Shown here: positions 14,917-23,098 of the stretch, piece by piece
Layout: the number at the start of each line of letters is the position of its first letter
Position numbering within the stretch: position 1 is the stretch's first letter
Source: Vicinamibacteria bacterium
Lineage (GTDB): Bacteria; Acidobacteriota; Vicinamibacteria; Vicinamibacterales; UBA8438
Length of the DNA: 37,218 bases
Direction: 5' to 3'
NCBI GenBank assembly: GCA_022820675.1
Contig: JAJEFC010000195.1
Coordinates: 1 to 37,218, forward strand
Translations under genes and position numbers: made by a program
The notes under the pieces: model-generated
Told to the model about the DNA's origin: nothing
Database searches by the model: none
Seen by the model: only the letters and a program-made list of their open reading frames with translations

Positions 14917-15774
14917 ATGAGAACCGACCTGCGCCGTCTCGTCGTCGCCACCGTGCTGGCCCTCGTCGTTGCCGCGCCGCTCGCCGCGCAGCCGGACGGG
15001 TGGACCCGGCCGTTCCCCGGCCACCGCGTCATCGGCAACCTCTACGCGGTGGGCACCTACGACCTCGCCGTCTTTCTCGTGACGTCCGACGAGGGCCACT
15101 TCCTGATCAACACCGGGCTCGAGGACTCGACCGCGCTGATCCGCGAGAACATCGAGTCGCTCGGGTTCCGGCTCGAGGACGTGAGGGTGCTGCTGCAGAT
15201 GCAGGCGCACTGGGACCACACCGCGGCCCTCGCCGAGATCAAGGAGATGACCGGGGCCGAGATGTGGGCGACGGCCGGCGACGCGCCGGTGCTCGAGGAC
15301 GGCGGGTTCAGCGACCCGCACTTCGGCGGCCGCGAGTCGTTCCCGCCGGTCGAGGTCGACCGCATCATCGCCGACGGCGAGGTGCTCGAGCTGGGCGACG
15401 CGCGGCTCACGGTGATGGAGAGCCCCGGGCACACCGAGGGCAGCTCGAGCTACCTCATGACCGTGGAGGAGAACGGACGGGAGTACCGCGTCGCCATTGC
15501 GAACATGGGCACCATCAACCCCGGCAAGCGGCTGGTCGTCGACCCGACCTACCCGGGCGTGGCCGACGATTTCGCCGAGACGTTCCGCCGGCAGAAGGCG
15601 CTCGAGGTCGACGTCTGGGTCGCGGCGCACGGGGGGCAGTACGGCCTGCACGACAAGTTCGAAAGAGGGCAGGCCTACCACCCCGACACGTTCGTCGACC
15701 CCGACGGCTTCCTGGCCGCGGTCGAGCGCCTGGAGAACCTGTACCTGGAGCAGCTCGCGGAAGAGCGCCGTTGA
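14917..15774 (+). CDS. Subclass B3 metallo-beta-lactamase, GOB-like (Gln116/Met221 type)
   Basis: A 285-residue exported metallohydrolase with signal peptide 1-25 (RLVVATVLALVVAAPLAAQ). Zinc-ligand motifs follow subclass B3: QAHWDH (residues 96-101), SPGHTEGSSS (His172) and AAHGGQYGLHDKFER (His238 and His245). The first ligand of the usual HxHxDH is Gln, as in the GOB enzymes of Elizabethkingia. The residue equivalent to Ser221 is Met (IANMGT, Met197), also a GOB trait. The C-terminal stretch YHPDTFVDPDGFLAAVERL matches B3 enzymes. Beta-lactam hydrolysis is inferred from family and motif agreement and has not been shown. ATG 14917 has GGGAGAAG 8 bases upstream. The next gene, 38 bases on, is a gamma-glutamyltransferase, and the two may be co-transcribed. 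Confidence 0.85.
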   Translation: MRTDLRRLVVATVLALVVAAPLAAQPDGWTRPFPGHRVIGNLYAVGTYDLAVFLVTSDEGHFLINTGLEDSTALIRENIESLGFRLEDVRVLLQMQAHWDHTAALAEIKEMTGAEMWATAGDAPVLEDGGFSDPHFGGRESFPPVEVDRIIADGEVLELGDARLTVMESPGHTEGSSSYLMTVEENGREYRVAIANMGTINPGKRLVVDPTYPGVADDFAETFRRQKALEVDVWVAAHGGQYGLHDKFERGQAYHPDTFVDPDGFLAAVERLENLYLEQLAEERR

Positions 15775-15812
15775 TTCTCCGCGGATCACGATCGAACTCA
15801 CTGGGGGTCGAG

Positions 15813-17669
15813 ATGCTGAATCATGCACGGTGCCGCCTTGTAGCTGCGCCCGTCGTTCTCGTCGGGCTGGTCGTCGCCCTCGCAGCAGCGCCGCTCGAGG
15901 CCCAGCGCCCGGCGGTGTCGGGCCGCTCCGCCGGCCTGTCCACCGGACACCCGCTGACCACCGCGGCCGCGTTCGAGACGCTGATCCAGGGCGGCAACGC
16001 GTTCGACGCGGGCGTGACCGCGCTCCTCGTGGGCGGGGTCGTCGAGCAGGACCTCTACGGCCTGGGGGGAGAGGCGCTGATCCTGGTCTACCCGGCCGCC
16101 GAGGGCGAGGTCACGTCCGTCGTCGCCCAGGGGTGGGCCCCGAAGGGGGCCAGCATCGAGTGGTACGAGTCGCGCGGCCGCGATCTCCTCGGCGAGGGGC
16201 TCGACCCCGCGGTGGTGCCGGGCGCCCTCCACGGCGCCCTGACGGTGCTGGAGCGCTGGGGCACCATGAGCTTCGAGCAGGTCTCGGCCCGCGCCATCGA
16301 GTACGCCGGGCAGGGGTTCCCGCTGCGGCCCCTCACCGCCCGCGCCATCGAGGCGAACCTCGGGTTCATGGAGGCGTGGCCCGAGAACCAGCGGTTCTGG
16401 CTGAAGCCCGACGGCTCGCTCTACGGGGCGGGCGAGACCATCGCGTTCCCCACCCTCGCCGCCACCCTCACCAGGATGGTGGAGGCCGAGCGGGCCAGCG
16501 CCCATCTCGGCCGCGAGCAGGGCATCGCCGCCGCCCGCGACCGCTTCTACAAGGGCGACATCGCCGAGGAGATGGTCGCCTTCCTGCAGGAGCACGGCGC
16601 CCCGTTTGAGCTCGACGACTTCGCCGAGTTCTACTCCCGCGTCGAGGAGCCGACGGCCACCGAGTACCGCGGCTACACCATCTACAAGCACGGGTTCAAC
16701 AGCCAGGGCCCGGTGCTGCTGCAGACGCTGAACATCCTCGAGGAGTTCGACCTGCAGGGGATGGGCCACAACAGCCCCGACTACATCCACACCGTCGTCG
16801 AGGCGATGAAGCTGGCCTACGCCGACCGCGACACCTACTATGCGGACACCGACTTCGTCGACGTGCCCGCGAAGGGCCTGCTGTCCACCGCCTACGCCCG
16901 CGAGCGGGCGGCGGAGATCGACCCCGGCCGCGCGTCCGTCGCGTTCCGCGCCGGCGATCCCGTGCCCCACGACCCCGAGGTGGACGCCTGGCCGTTCTGG
17001 GTCGCGGACATCGAGGACGGGGTGGCGGCGAGCGACGCCGACGGGTCGTTCGTGCCGTCGGCCGGCGGGCTGAAGGACACCACCCACGTCGCCATCGTCG
17101 ACGCCGACGGCAACGTCTTCGACGCCACGCCGAGCGGCGGCTGGACCGGCGGCGGAGTCATCCTCGGCGCGACCGGCATCGGGCTCAGCACCCGCGGCGA
17201 GCAGTTCTGGCTCGACCCCCAGCGCGCCAACCAGATCCGCCCCCGCGCCCGCCCGCGCTACACGCTGACGCCGAGCCTCGTGTTCAAGGACGGCGAGCCG
17301 CTGATGGCCATCGGCACCCCGGGGGGCGACAACCAGGACCAGACCATCCTGCAGGCGTTCCTGAACATCGTGGAGTTCTGGGACGACTGGTACCCCAACC
17401 TGCACGACGCCCTGGCGTGGCCGCGGGTGCGGACGCAGCACCTGCACGGTTCGTTCTGGCCGCACGCGGCCGGCTTCAACCGGATGGACGTCGAATCGAG
17501 AATCTCGCCCGAGGTGGCGAACGAGCTGCGGAGCCGAGGGCACCAGGTCATCGACGTACCCCCGTTCGGGATGTCCGGCTGCGCGACCGCGGTGCTCATC
17601 GATCCGGCGACCGGGACGCGTCTCGCCGCCGGCGATCCGCGGCGCGACTGCTACGCGCTGGCGTACTGA
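15813..17669 (+). CDS. ggt: Gamma-glutamyltransferase family protein
   Basis: An N-terminal-nucleophile hydrolase of 618 residues that is made as a proenzyme and self-cleaves into two subunits. The signal peptide spans about residues 1-31. Conserved large-subunit features include STGHPLTTAAAFETLIQGGN, AFDAGVTALL and VVPGALHG. The autocleavage/nucleophile site is KDTTHVAIVDADGNVFDAT, with the first Thr at about 423 becoming the small-subunit N-terminus. GTPGGDNQDQTILQAFLNI is the conserved small-subunit loop. The usual role is periplasmic transfer or hydrolysis of gamma-glutamyl groups (glutathione). The substrate loop after the nucleophile (PSGGWTGGGVILG) differs from E. coli GGT, so the actual substrate is uncertain. 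ATG 15813 has GGGGG 5 bases upstream. Confidence 0.9.
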   Translation: MLNHARCRLVAAPVVLVGLVVALAAAPLEAQRPAVSGRSAGLSTGHPLTTAAAFETLIQGGNAFDAGVTALLVGGVVEQDLYGLGGEALILVYPAAEGEVTSVVAQGWAPKGASIEWYESRGRDLLGEGLDPAVVPGALHGALTVLERWGTMSFEQVSARAIEYAGQGFPLRPLTARAIEANLGFMEAWPENQRFWLKPDGSLYGAGETIAFPTLAATLTRMVEAERASAHLGREQGIAAARDRFYKGDIAEEMVAFLQEHGAPFELDDFAEFYSRVEEPTATEYRGYTIYKHGFNSQGPVLLQTLNILEEFDLQGMGHNSPDYIHTVVEAMKLAYADRDTYYADTDFVDVPAKGLLSTAYARERAAEIDPGRASVAFRAGDPVPHDPEVDAWPFWVADIEDGVAASDADGSFVPSAGGLKDTTHVAIVDADGNVFDATPSGGWTGGGVILGATGIGLSTRGEQFWLDPQRANQIRPRARPRYTLTPSLVFKDGEPLMAIGTPGGDNQDQTILQAFLNIVEFWDDWYPNLHDALAWPRVRTQHLHGSFWPHAAGFNRMDVESRISPEVANELRSRGHQVIDVPPFGMSGCATAVLIDPATGTRLAAGDPRRDCYALAY

Positions 17670-17705
17670 CCGTACCCTCTACGCGCTCGCGACAGATGCC
17701 AGCAC

Positions 17706-17936
17706 TCAACGTTCATGGAGCTCGTCCCGCGTCCAGCGTCCGGTTCCGCGCTCGGCCGTCGATTCCAGGCAGAGGGCGACGATGCGATCGCGAGCCTGGG
17801 CGGCGCGCGATTCCCGGGCGACGAGTTCGACGAGGAAGTCGCGAATCATGCCGTTCAGTGACGTCGACCGGTCGGCCGCGATTCGCCGCGCTTTGCGGAG
17901 CGTGGTTTCGTCCAGCGCGATGGTGATGTTCTTCAT
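17706..17936 (-). CDS. Ribbon-helix-helix antitoxin (VapB-like), orphan
   Basis: A 76-residue protein. MKNITIALDETTLRKARRIA is the beta-strand and first helix of a ribbon-helix-helix DNA-binding domain, and STSLNGMIRDFLVELVA is the second helix. The C-terminal tail (GRWTRDELHER) would contact a toxin. VapB-type antitoxins are normally followed at once by a PIN-domain VapC. Here the frame ends 36 bases before the converging ggt stop, so no toxin is present. An upstream in-frame start at 17978 is possible, but MKNITI is the standard family N-terminus. Confidence 0.8.
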   Translation of the reverse strand: MKNITIALDETTLRKARRIAADRSTSLNGMIRDFLVELVARESRAAQARDRIVALCLESTAERGTGRWTRDELHER

Positions 17937-17966
17937 GAACACATGATACGGGTGAACGTGTACAGC
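17932..17966. promoter_or_regulatory. Possible antitoxin operator/promoter region
   Basis: Two related motifs, TGAACACATG and TGAACGTGTA, lie about 20 bases apart immediately upstream of the antitoxin start in a locally AT-richer stretch. RHH antitoxins commonly bind such repeats to repress their own gene. This is a position-and-pattern inference only. Confidence 0.3.
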
Positions 17967-18027
17967 TCGAGGGCGCATTGCCCGGGGAGCGAAGGGCAGA
18001 CGACGACGGAGTAGCAGGAGGACGTTG

Positions 18028-20124
18028 ATGCATCGAAGACGACACGAAGGGCGTCCGACCGGCTTGGCTTGGGGAACGGTGATCGCCGCCGTCGTGCTGG
18101 CTCCGGCTGCCGTCTCCGCGCAGCTCGTCTCGGCCGCCTACACGGCCGCAGAGGCGGACGCGGGACAGCCGATCTACGAGCAGATGTGCGCGACGTGCCA
18201 CATGTCGAACCTCACCGGCTCGTTCGAGGCGCCGGAGCTGGCCGGGCCGACGTTCCGCGGGACCTGGGAGGACCGGGCCGTCGACGAGCTGATCGAGCTG
18301 GTGCAGGTCACCATGCCGCCCGGCGCGGGCGGCTCGCTCGCGCCGGAGGAGTACGCGAGCGTCGTCGCCTACATCCTGCGCGAGAACGGGGTCGCGGCGG
18401 GGACCGTCGCCCTGGGCGGCGTCACCGCGCCCGCGGGCGGCGCCGCCGGTGCACCGGCAACGGTTGCGGCCGTCCCGGACGGGGGCACCCGCAGCTTTCG
18501 GCCCGTTCCCGAGCGCGTGCCCGTCACCGACGCGATGCTCCGCGACCCGGACCCCGACGACTGGCTGATCTACCGCCGCACCTACGACGGCTGGGGCCAC
18601 AGCCCCCTCGACCAGATCGACCGCGGCAACGTCGGCGACCTCCAGCTCGCCTGGGTGTGGTCGATGGGCGACGGCCGCAACCAGCCGACGCCGCTCGTCT
18701 ACGACGGCGTGATGTACCTCGCCAACCCCGGCAACGTCGTGCAGGCCCTCGACGCCGCCACCGGCACCCTGCTGTGGGAGTACCGCCGCCCCCTGCCCGA
18801 CGCGCTGCGCGGCGCGAACAGCCGCAACCTCGCCATCTACGGCGACAAGCTGTTCCTGGGGGCGCGCGACGCCCACGTCGTGGCCCTCGACAGCCGCACC
18901 GGCGAGCTCGTCTGGGAGACCCGGATGGCCGACTACAACGACGGCTACTCCAACTCCAGCGGCCCCATCGTCGCGAACGGCCGCGTCGTCAACGGCATCA
19001 ACGGCTGCTCGCGGTTCATGCCCGACAGTTGCTTCATCACCGCCCACGACGCCGAGACCGGCGAGGAGCTGTGGCGGCGCCTCACCATCGCCGCCCCCGG
19101 CGACCCCGGCGGCGACACCTGGGGCGATCTGCCCCTGGCCCTCCGGGGCGGCGGCGACTCGTGGATCCCGGGCAGCTACGACCCCGAGCTCGACCTCCTC
19201 TACTGGCCCGTGGCCCAGGCCAAGCCGTGGGTGCCCGCGAGCCGGGGGCTGACCGTCCACGACCCCGCGCTCTACACCAACTCGACCCTCGCCCTGAACC
19301 CCGCCGACGGCTCGATCCGCTGGTACCGCCAGCACGTGCCCGGCGAGGCCCTCGACCTCGACGAGGGGTTCGAGCAGGTGCTGGTGGAGAGCGACGGCCG
19401 CAAGGCGCTGCTCACCATCGGCAAGCACGGCATCCTGTGGAAGCTCGACCGCGAGACGGGCGCGTTCCTCGGTCACGCCGAGACCGTGTTCCAGAACGTG
19501 TTCGAGTCCATCGACCCCGACACCGGCATCGTGACCTACCGGCAGGACATCGCCGACGCGGGCATCGGCGACTGGGTGTCGGTGTGCCCGAGCACCGCCG
19601 GCGGGCACAACTGGCACGCCACCGGCTACAGCCCCGAGACCCGGCTGCTGATCATCCCGCTCAGCCAGAGCTGCCTCGAGATCGCGGGCCGCGAGGTGGC
19701 CCTGGAGATCGGCTCGGGCGGCTCGCAGGCCGACCGGTTGTGGTTCGAGATGCCGGGCACCGACGGCAACCTCGGCAAGCTCGCCGCCTATGACGTCGAC
19801 ACCCTGGAGGAGCGCTGGAGCGTCGAGCAGAGGGCCGCGTTCATGACCGCGGTGCTCACCACCGGCGGGGGCCTCGCGTTCGCGGGCGACGTCGACCGCT
19901 ACTTCCGGGCCCACGACGCGGCCACCGGCGAGGTCCTGTGGGAGACCCGGCTCGGCACCTCGGTGCAGGGGTTCCCGGTGAGCTACGGGGTCGACGGCAC
20001 CCAGTACATCGCCGTCTCGACCGGGCTCGGCGGCGGCAGCCCGCGCCGGGTGCCGTCGCTGCTCAGCCCCGACATCGTGCACCCCGACACGGGGAACGCC
20101 CTGTACGTGTTCTCGCTACGGTAG
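18028..20124 (+). CDS. Cytochrome c-PQQ dehydrogenase fusion (quinohemoprotein alcohol dehydrogenase-like)
   Basis: A 698-residue secreted protein. The signal peptide covers about residues 1-32. An N-terminal cytochrome c domain follows, with heme site CATCH (Cys54, Cys57, His58) and a likely axial Met in VTMPPG (about 96). An Ala/Gly/Pro linker (about 130-150) leads to an eight-bladed PQQ propeller: [55 protein letters not shown], the ADH-type [20 protein letters not shown], and [20 protein letters not shown]. Type II quinohemoprotein dehydrogenases carry the heme domain at the C-terminus, so the order is reversed here. The heme would take electrons from PQQH2. AGGAGG at 18016-18021 supports ATG 18028. 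Confidence 0.9.
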   Translation: MHRRRHEGRPTGLAWGTVIAAVVLAPAAVSAQLVSAAYTAAEADAGQPIYEQMCATCHMSNLTGSFEAPELAGPTFRGTWEDRAVDELIELVQVTMPPGAGGSLAPEEYASVVAYILRENGVAAGTVALGGVTAPAGGAAGAPATVAAVPDGGTRSFRPVPERVPVTDAMLRDPDPDDWLIYRRTYDGWGHSPLDQIDRGNVGDLQLAWVWSMGDGRNQPTPLVYDGVMYLANPGNVVQALDAATGTLLWEYRRPLPDALRGANSRNLAIYGDKLFLGARDAHVVALDSRTGELVWETRMADYNDGYSNSSGPIVANGRVVNGINGCSRFMPDSCFITAHDAETGEELWRRLTIAAPGDPGGDTWGDLPLALRGGGDSWIPGSYDPELDLLYWPVAQAKPWVPASRGLTVHDPALYTNSTLALNPADGSIRWYRQHVPGEALDLDEGFEQVLVESDGRKALLTIGKHGILWKLDRETGAFLGHAETVFQNVFESIDPDTGIVTYRQDIADAGIGDWVSVCPSTAGGHNWHATGYSPETRLLIIPLSQSCLEIAGREVALEIGSGGSQADRLWFEMPGTDGNLGKLAAYDVDTLEERWSVEQRAAFMTAVLTTGGGLAFAGDVDRYFRAHDAATGEVLWETRLGTSVQGFPVSYGVDGTQYIAVSTGLGGGSPRRVPSLLSPDIVHPDTGNALYVFSLR

Positions 20125-20248
20125 CAGTGGCAGGGTTGGGTCGAAGCGCTTGGCGTCGCGGCCCGTCCTGGTTCACAATAGGCAGTCGGTCGCAGCCCGC
20201 TGCGGCCGGGAGCACCGCTTCACCCGATTCGGTCCGGAGGACCTCGAG

Positions 20249-21544
20249 ATGTCACTGACTCAGCATGGCCGCGCCGGATTCGCCGTCGCCCTGGTCGCCG
20301 CGCTCGGTTTCCTGGCCGCGCCGGCCGCCGCCCAGGCGCCGGACGAGGCGCACGAGCTCACCTTCACCCGGGACGTCGCGCCGATTCTGCAGCGCTCGTG
20401 CCAGGAGTGCCACCGCACCGGCTCCATCGCGCCGATGTCGCTGCTGACCTACGAGGAGACGCGGCCGTGGGCTCGCTCGATCCGCGAGAAGGTGGTCGCG
20501 CGGACCATGCCGCCCTGGTACGTCGACAAGAACATCGGCGTCCAGGGCTTCAAGTACGACTACTCGCTGAGCGACGAGGAGATCGAGACCATCGCGGGCT
20601 GGGTCGACGCCGGGGCGCCGCGCGGCAACCCCGAGGACCTGCCGGCGCCGCGCGAGTTCCGCGACATCGCCGAGTGGAAGATCGGCGAGCCCGACTGGAT
20701 CGTCGAGATTCCCGAGCCGTTCGTGGTCGCCCCCGAGGCCCCCAACTGGTGGGGAGACCTCTACTCGGACTCGGGTCTGACCGAGGACCGCTGGGTCAGG
20801 GCGGTCGAGACCAAGCCGTCCATCGAGGGCTTCCCGGTCGTCCACCACGCGGTGACGAGCAACTCCGACCCCGAGTCGGACGACGACGACTACGCGTTCC
20901 TCAACGAGTACGCCCTCGGCAAGAACGGCGACATCTTCCCCGACGGCACCGGCCGCCTCATCAAGGCGGGGGCGCAGATCAAGTTCAACATGCACTACGC
21001 CGCGATCGGGGTCGAGACCACCGACCGCACCCGCGTCGGCCTGCAGTTCTACCCGAAGGGCGTCGTCCCCGAGCGCAAGCTCATCTCGGCCCACGTCGGC
21101 GACGACGAGGACCTCGACATCCCCGCCGGCGCCTCGAACGTGCGGCACGACGGGTACTACCGCCTCAACGAGAACGCCCACATCACCGCGTTCCAGGCCC
21201 ACCTGCACAACCTCGGCAAGCGGCAGTGCCTCGAGGCCATCTATCCCGACAACAGCAAGGAGATCCTGAGCTGCGCCGACTGGGACTTCGGGTGGCACAT
21301 CGTCTACAACTACGAGGACCACGTGGCCCCGCTGCTGCCGAAGGGCACCATCCTCCACGTGACGAGCTGGCACGACAACTCGGAGGCCAACCGCTGGAAC
21401 GACGACCCCACCAACTGGGCCGGCTTCGGCCAGCGGTCGAGCGACGAGATGAGCTTCGCGTGGGTGAGCTGGTACGAGCTCGACGACGAGGCGTTCGAGA
21501 AGGAGGTCGAGGCGCGCGAGACGCTGGCCGACAACGACGAGTAG
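20249..21544 (+). CDS. Secreted cytochrome c / copper type II monooxygenase-like protein
   Basis: A 431-residue protein with signal peptide 1-28. The N-terminal domain carries one heme c motif, CQECH (51-55), within TFTRDVAPILQRSCQECH, and a likely axial Met in RTMPPWYVD. The C-terminal part resembles copper type II ascorbate-dependent monooxygenases (PHM/DBM): paired-His VVHHAV, then FNMHYAAIG, then FQAHLHNLGKR. These supply candidate copper ligands. Such proteins are frequent in Acidobacteria and Planctomycetes, with unknown substrates. It follows the cytochrome-PQQ gene by 124 bases in the same direction and could share its electron-transfer setting. CGGAGGA at 20235-20241 supports ATG 20249. 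Confidence 0.8.
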   Translation: MSLTQHGRAGFAVALVAALGFLAAPAAAQAPDEAHELTFTRDVAPILQRSCQECHRTGSIAPMSLLTYEETRPWARSIREKVVARTMPPWYVDKNIGVQGFKYDYSLSDEEIETIAGWVDAGAPRGNPEDLPAPREFRDIAEWKIGEPDWIVEIPEPFVVAPEAPNWWGDLYSDSGLTEDRWVRAVETKPSIEGFPVVHHAVTSNSDPESDDDDYAFLNEYALGKNGDIFPDGTGRLIKAGAQIKFNMHYAAIGVETTDRTRVGLQFYPKGVVPERKLISAHVGDDEDLDIPAGASNVRHDGYYRLNENAHITAFQAHLHNLGKRQCLEAIYPDNSKEILSCADWDFGWHIVYNYEDHVAPLLPKGTILHVTSWHDNSEANRWNDDPTNWAGFGQRSSDEMSFAWVSWYELDDEAFEKEVEARETLADNDE

Positions 21545-21920
21545 GCGTCTGCGGCCTGGAGCGGCGCGGACTCCTGCAGGGTCGGCGCGGCGCCGGCTGG
21601 AGGCCGCGGTGCGACCTTACGGTCGCGTTCCGGCGACGATGGCGGGCCGGCTTTCGCCGCTGACAAACGTCGGACAGCGCTACCACGGCGGATTCGGTAC
21701 GACCGGGGCCTTCGCGATCTCGCGATCGCGAGGGCTTCGATCGTTCGGGGTTCTGGAACGTCACTCGTGGACCGTTCCTGCACGAGAGCCGTCCGTGCCG
21801 GCGCCCCGCCTCCCTCGGCGGCTTGACGGGTGGTCGTGGGCGGCCGGACTGGAAGCTCGCAGGACTGTCGAACCGGACGATGGACGTCACGAGACGAGGA
21901 ACGTCACGGGAAGAGCAGCC
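21545..21920. other. Intergenic region, no gene seen
   Basis: About 376 bases with only shadow frames. A perfect 14-bp palindrome, CTCGCGATCGCGAG, lies at 21719-21732. No promoter or terminator is convincing. Confidence 0.4.
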
Positions 21921-22784
21921 ATGAAGGGTCAGAGTCGGAATCTCCGCGTGATCGCGGCGGTCGCGTTGCTCGTCGGCGCCGTCGCGTCCGCCGCACCGGC
22001 GCAGGAGCGCTGGAACCGCGGCCAGAACGTGCAACCGGTCTTCGAGGGGTGGGAGCGGAACGACGACGGGTCGTTCACCATGGTCTTCGGCTACCTGAAC
22101 CGCAACTATCAGGAGCAGCCGGTCATCCCCGTCGGCCCGAACAACCGCTTCGAGCCGGGGCCGGCCGACCGGGGGCAGCCGACGCACTTCTACAACCGGC
22201 GGCAGCAGTTCGTGTTCACGGTCCGGGTGCCCGCGGACTGGGGGCGAGAGCGGGACCTCGTGTGGACCGTCACCCACAACGGCCGGACCGACCGCGCCGT
22301 CGGCCACCTGTGGCCGGTGTGGGAGATCGACGGCGGCGTCATGCGCCTGAACCGGGGGACGGGCACGGGACAGGGCTATGCCGACAACCAGCGCCCCGTC
22401 ATCCGCCTGGAGGGGGAGGAGCACCTCGAGGTGACCATGCCCGACACGCTCGAGATCGCCGTGCTGGCCGGCGACGACGGTGTCCCGTCCCCGAACCCGC
22501 GGCTCGCGGAGCGGCGGGTCCGCCGCGGCCCCAAGTCGCAGGCGATGGTCGACCCCCGCCAGGCGGCGGCCACCGGGCTCGCGGTCACGTGGCTGCACTG
22601 GCGCGGGCCGGGCGAGGTGACGTTCGACCCGCGGGTGCCCGAGATTGGCGAGGGGGGACGGGCGGTCACCGAGGTGTCGTTCAGCGAGCCCGGCACCTAC
22701 GTGCTGCAGGCGGTGGCCGACGATACCGTCTTCGTGACGCCGGTCAACGTGACCGTAGAGGTCAAGCCGGCGGCCGCGCCGTAG
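21921..22784 (+). CDS. Uncharacterised secreted protein with C-terminal Ig-like strand pattern
   Basis: A 287-residue protein with signal peptide 1-27 (NLRVIAAVALLVGAVASAAP). It contains QNVQPVFEGWERNDDGSFTM and VFGYLNRNYQEQP, a repeat-poor aromatic-rich N-terminal half found in secreted proteins of related genomes. The C-terminal half ends FSEPGTYVLQAVADDTVFVT followed by PVNVTVEVKP, typical of an Ig/PKD-like beta-sandwich. No catalytic motif is seen and the function is unknown. ATG 21921 lies after a weak GGGAAGAG. The last 13 codons and stop are duplicated just downstream. Confidence 0.7.
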   Translation: MKGQSRNLRVIAAVALLVGAVASAAPAQERWNRGQNVQPVFEGWERNDDGSFTMVFGYLNRNYQEQPVIPVGPNNRFEPGPADRGQPTHFYNRRQQFVFTVRVPADWGRERDLVWTVTHNGRTDRAVGHLWPVWEIDGGVMRLNRGTGTGQGYADNQRPVIRLEGEEHLEVTMPDTLEIAVLAGDDGVPSPNPRLAERRVRRGPKSQAMVDPRQAAATGLAVTWLHWRGPGEVTFDPRVPEIGEGGRAVTEVSFSEPGTYVLQAVADDTVFVTPVNVTVEVKPAAAP

Positions 22785-22849
22785 GCGTCTGAACGCCGGG
22801 TCAACGTGACCGTGGAGGTCAAGCCGGCGGTCGCGCCGTAGGCGTCTGC
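22743..22849. repeat. Tandem duplication of a gene 3' end (2 x 50 bp)
   Basis: Copies at 22743-22792 and 22800-22849 begin GGTCAACGTGACCGT and end TAGGCGTCTG. They differ at only two positions, both transitions. The first copy contains the final codons and TAG stop (22782-22784) of the secreted-protein gene; the second is intergenic but would still encode the same peptide except Ala to Val. Confidence 0.95.
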
Positions 22850-23098
22850 GCCGCCGGAGGGCGCGGCCTCATCGCGGACGGGCCCGGCGTGAAGCTCGGG
22901 GGGGACGGCGCTCGACGCAGCCTTCCCGGCCCCCCCATGGCGCAGCCCGTCCTTCGCGGCCGGCCCGCCCCGGACGTGACCAGACGATTCCTTCGCTGTC
23001 CGTCGGGGCTCGAGGCGACGGTCGCCGGACCGGGGGGCGGTACCGGCGACCGCGCGGCTTGACGTCGCCATTTGCCGCTCGAGTCGAGGAGCAGAGTC
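22850..23098. other. Intergenic region before the FG-GAP gene
   Basis: Together with the duplicated 3' end it makes a gap of about 310 bases. No gene is seen. It ends with GAGGAG at 23086-23091, the ribosome-binding site of the next gene. Confidence 0.4.

Noticed and set aside
21719..21732. Palindrome CTCGCGATCGCGAG as an operator
   Set aside because: A 14-bp GC-rich palindrome in an intergenic gap with no positional link to a promoter; it may be a chance site in 70% GC DNA.
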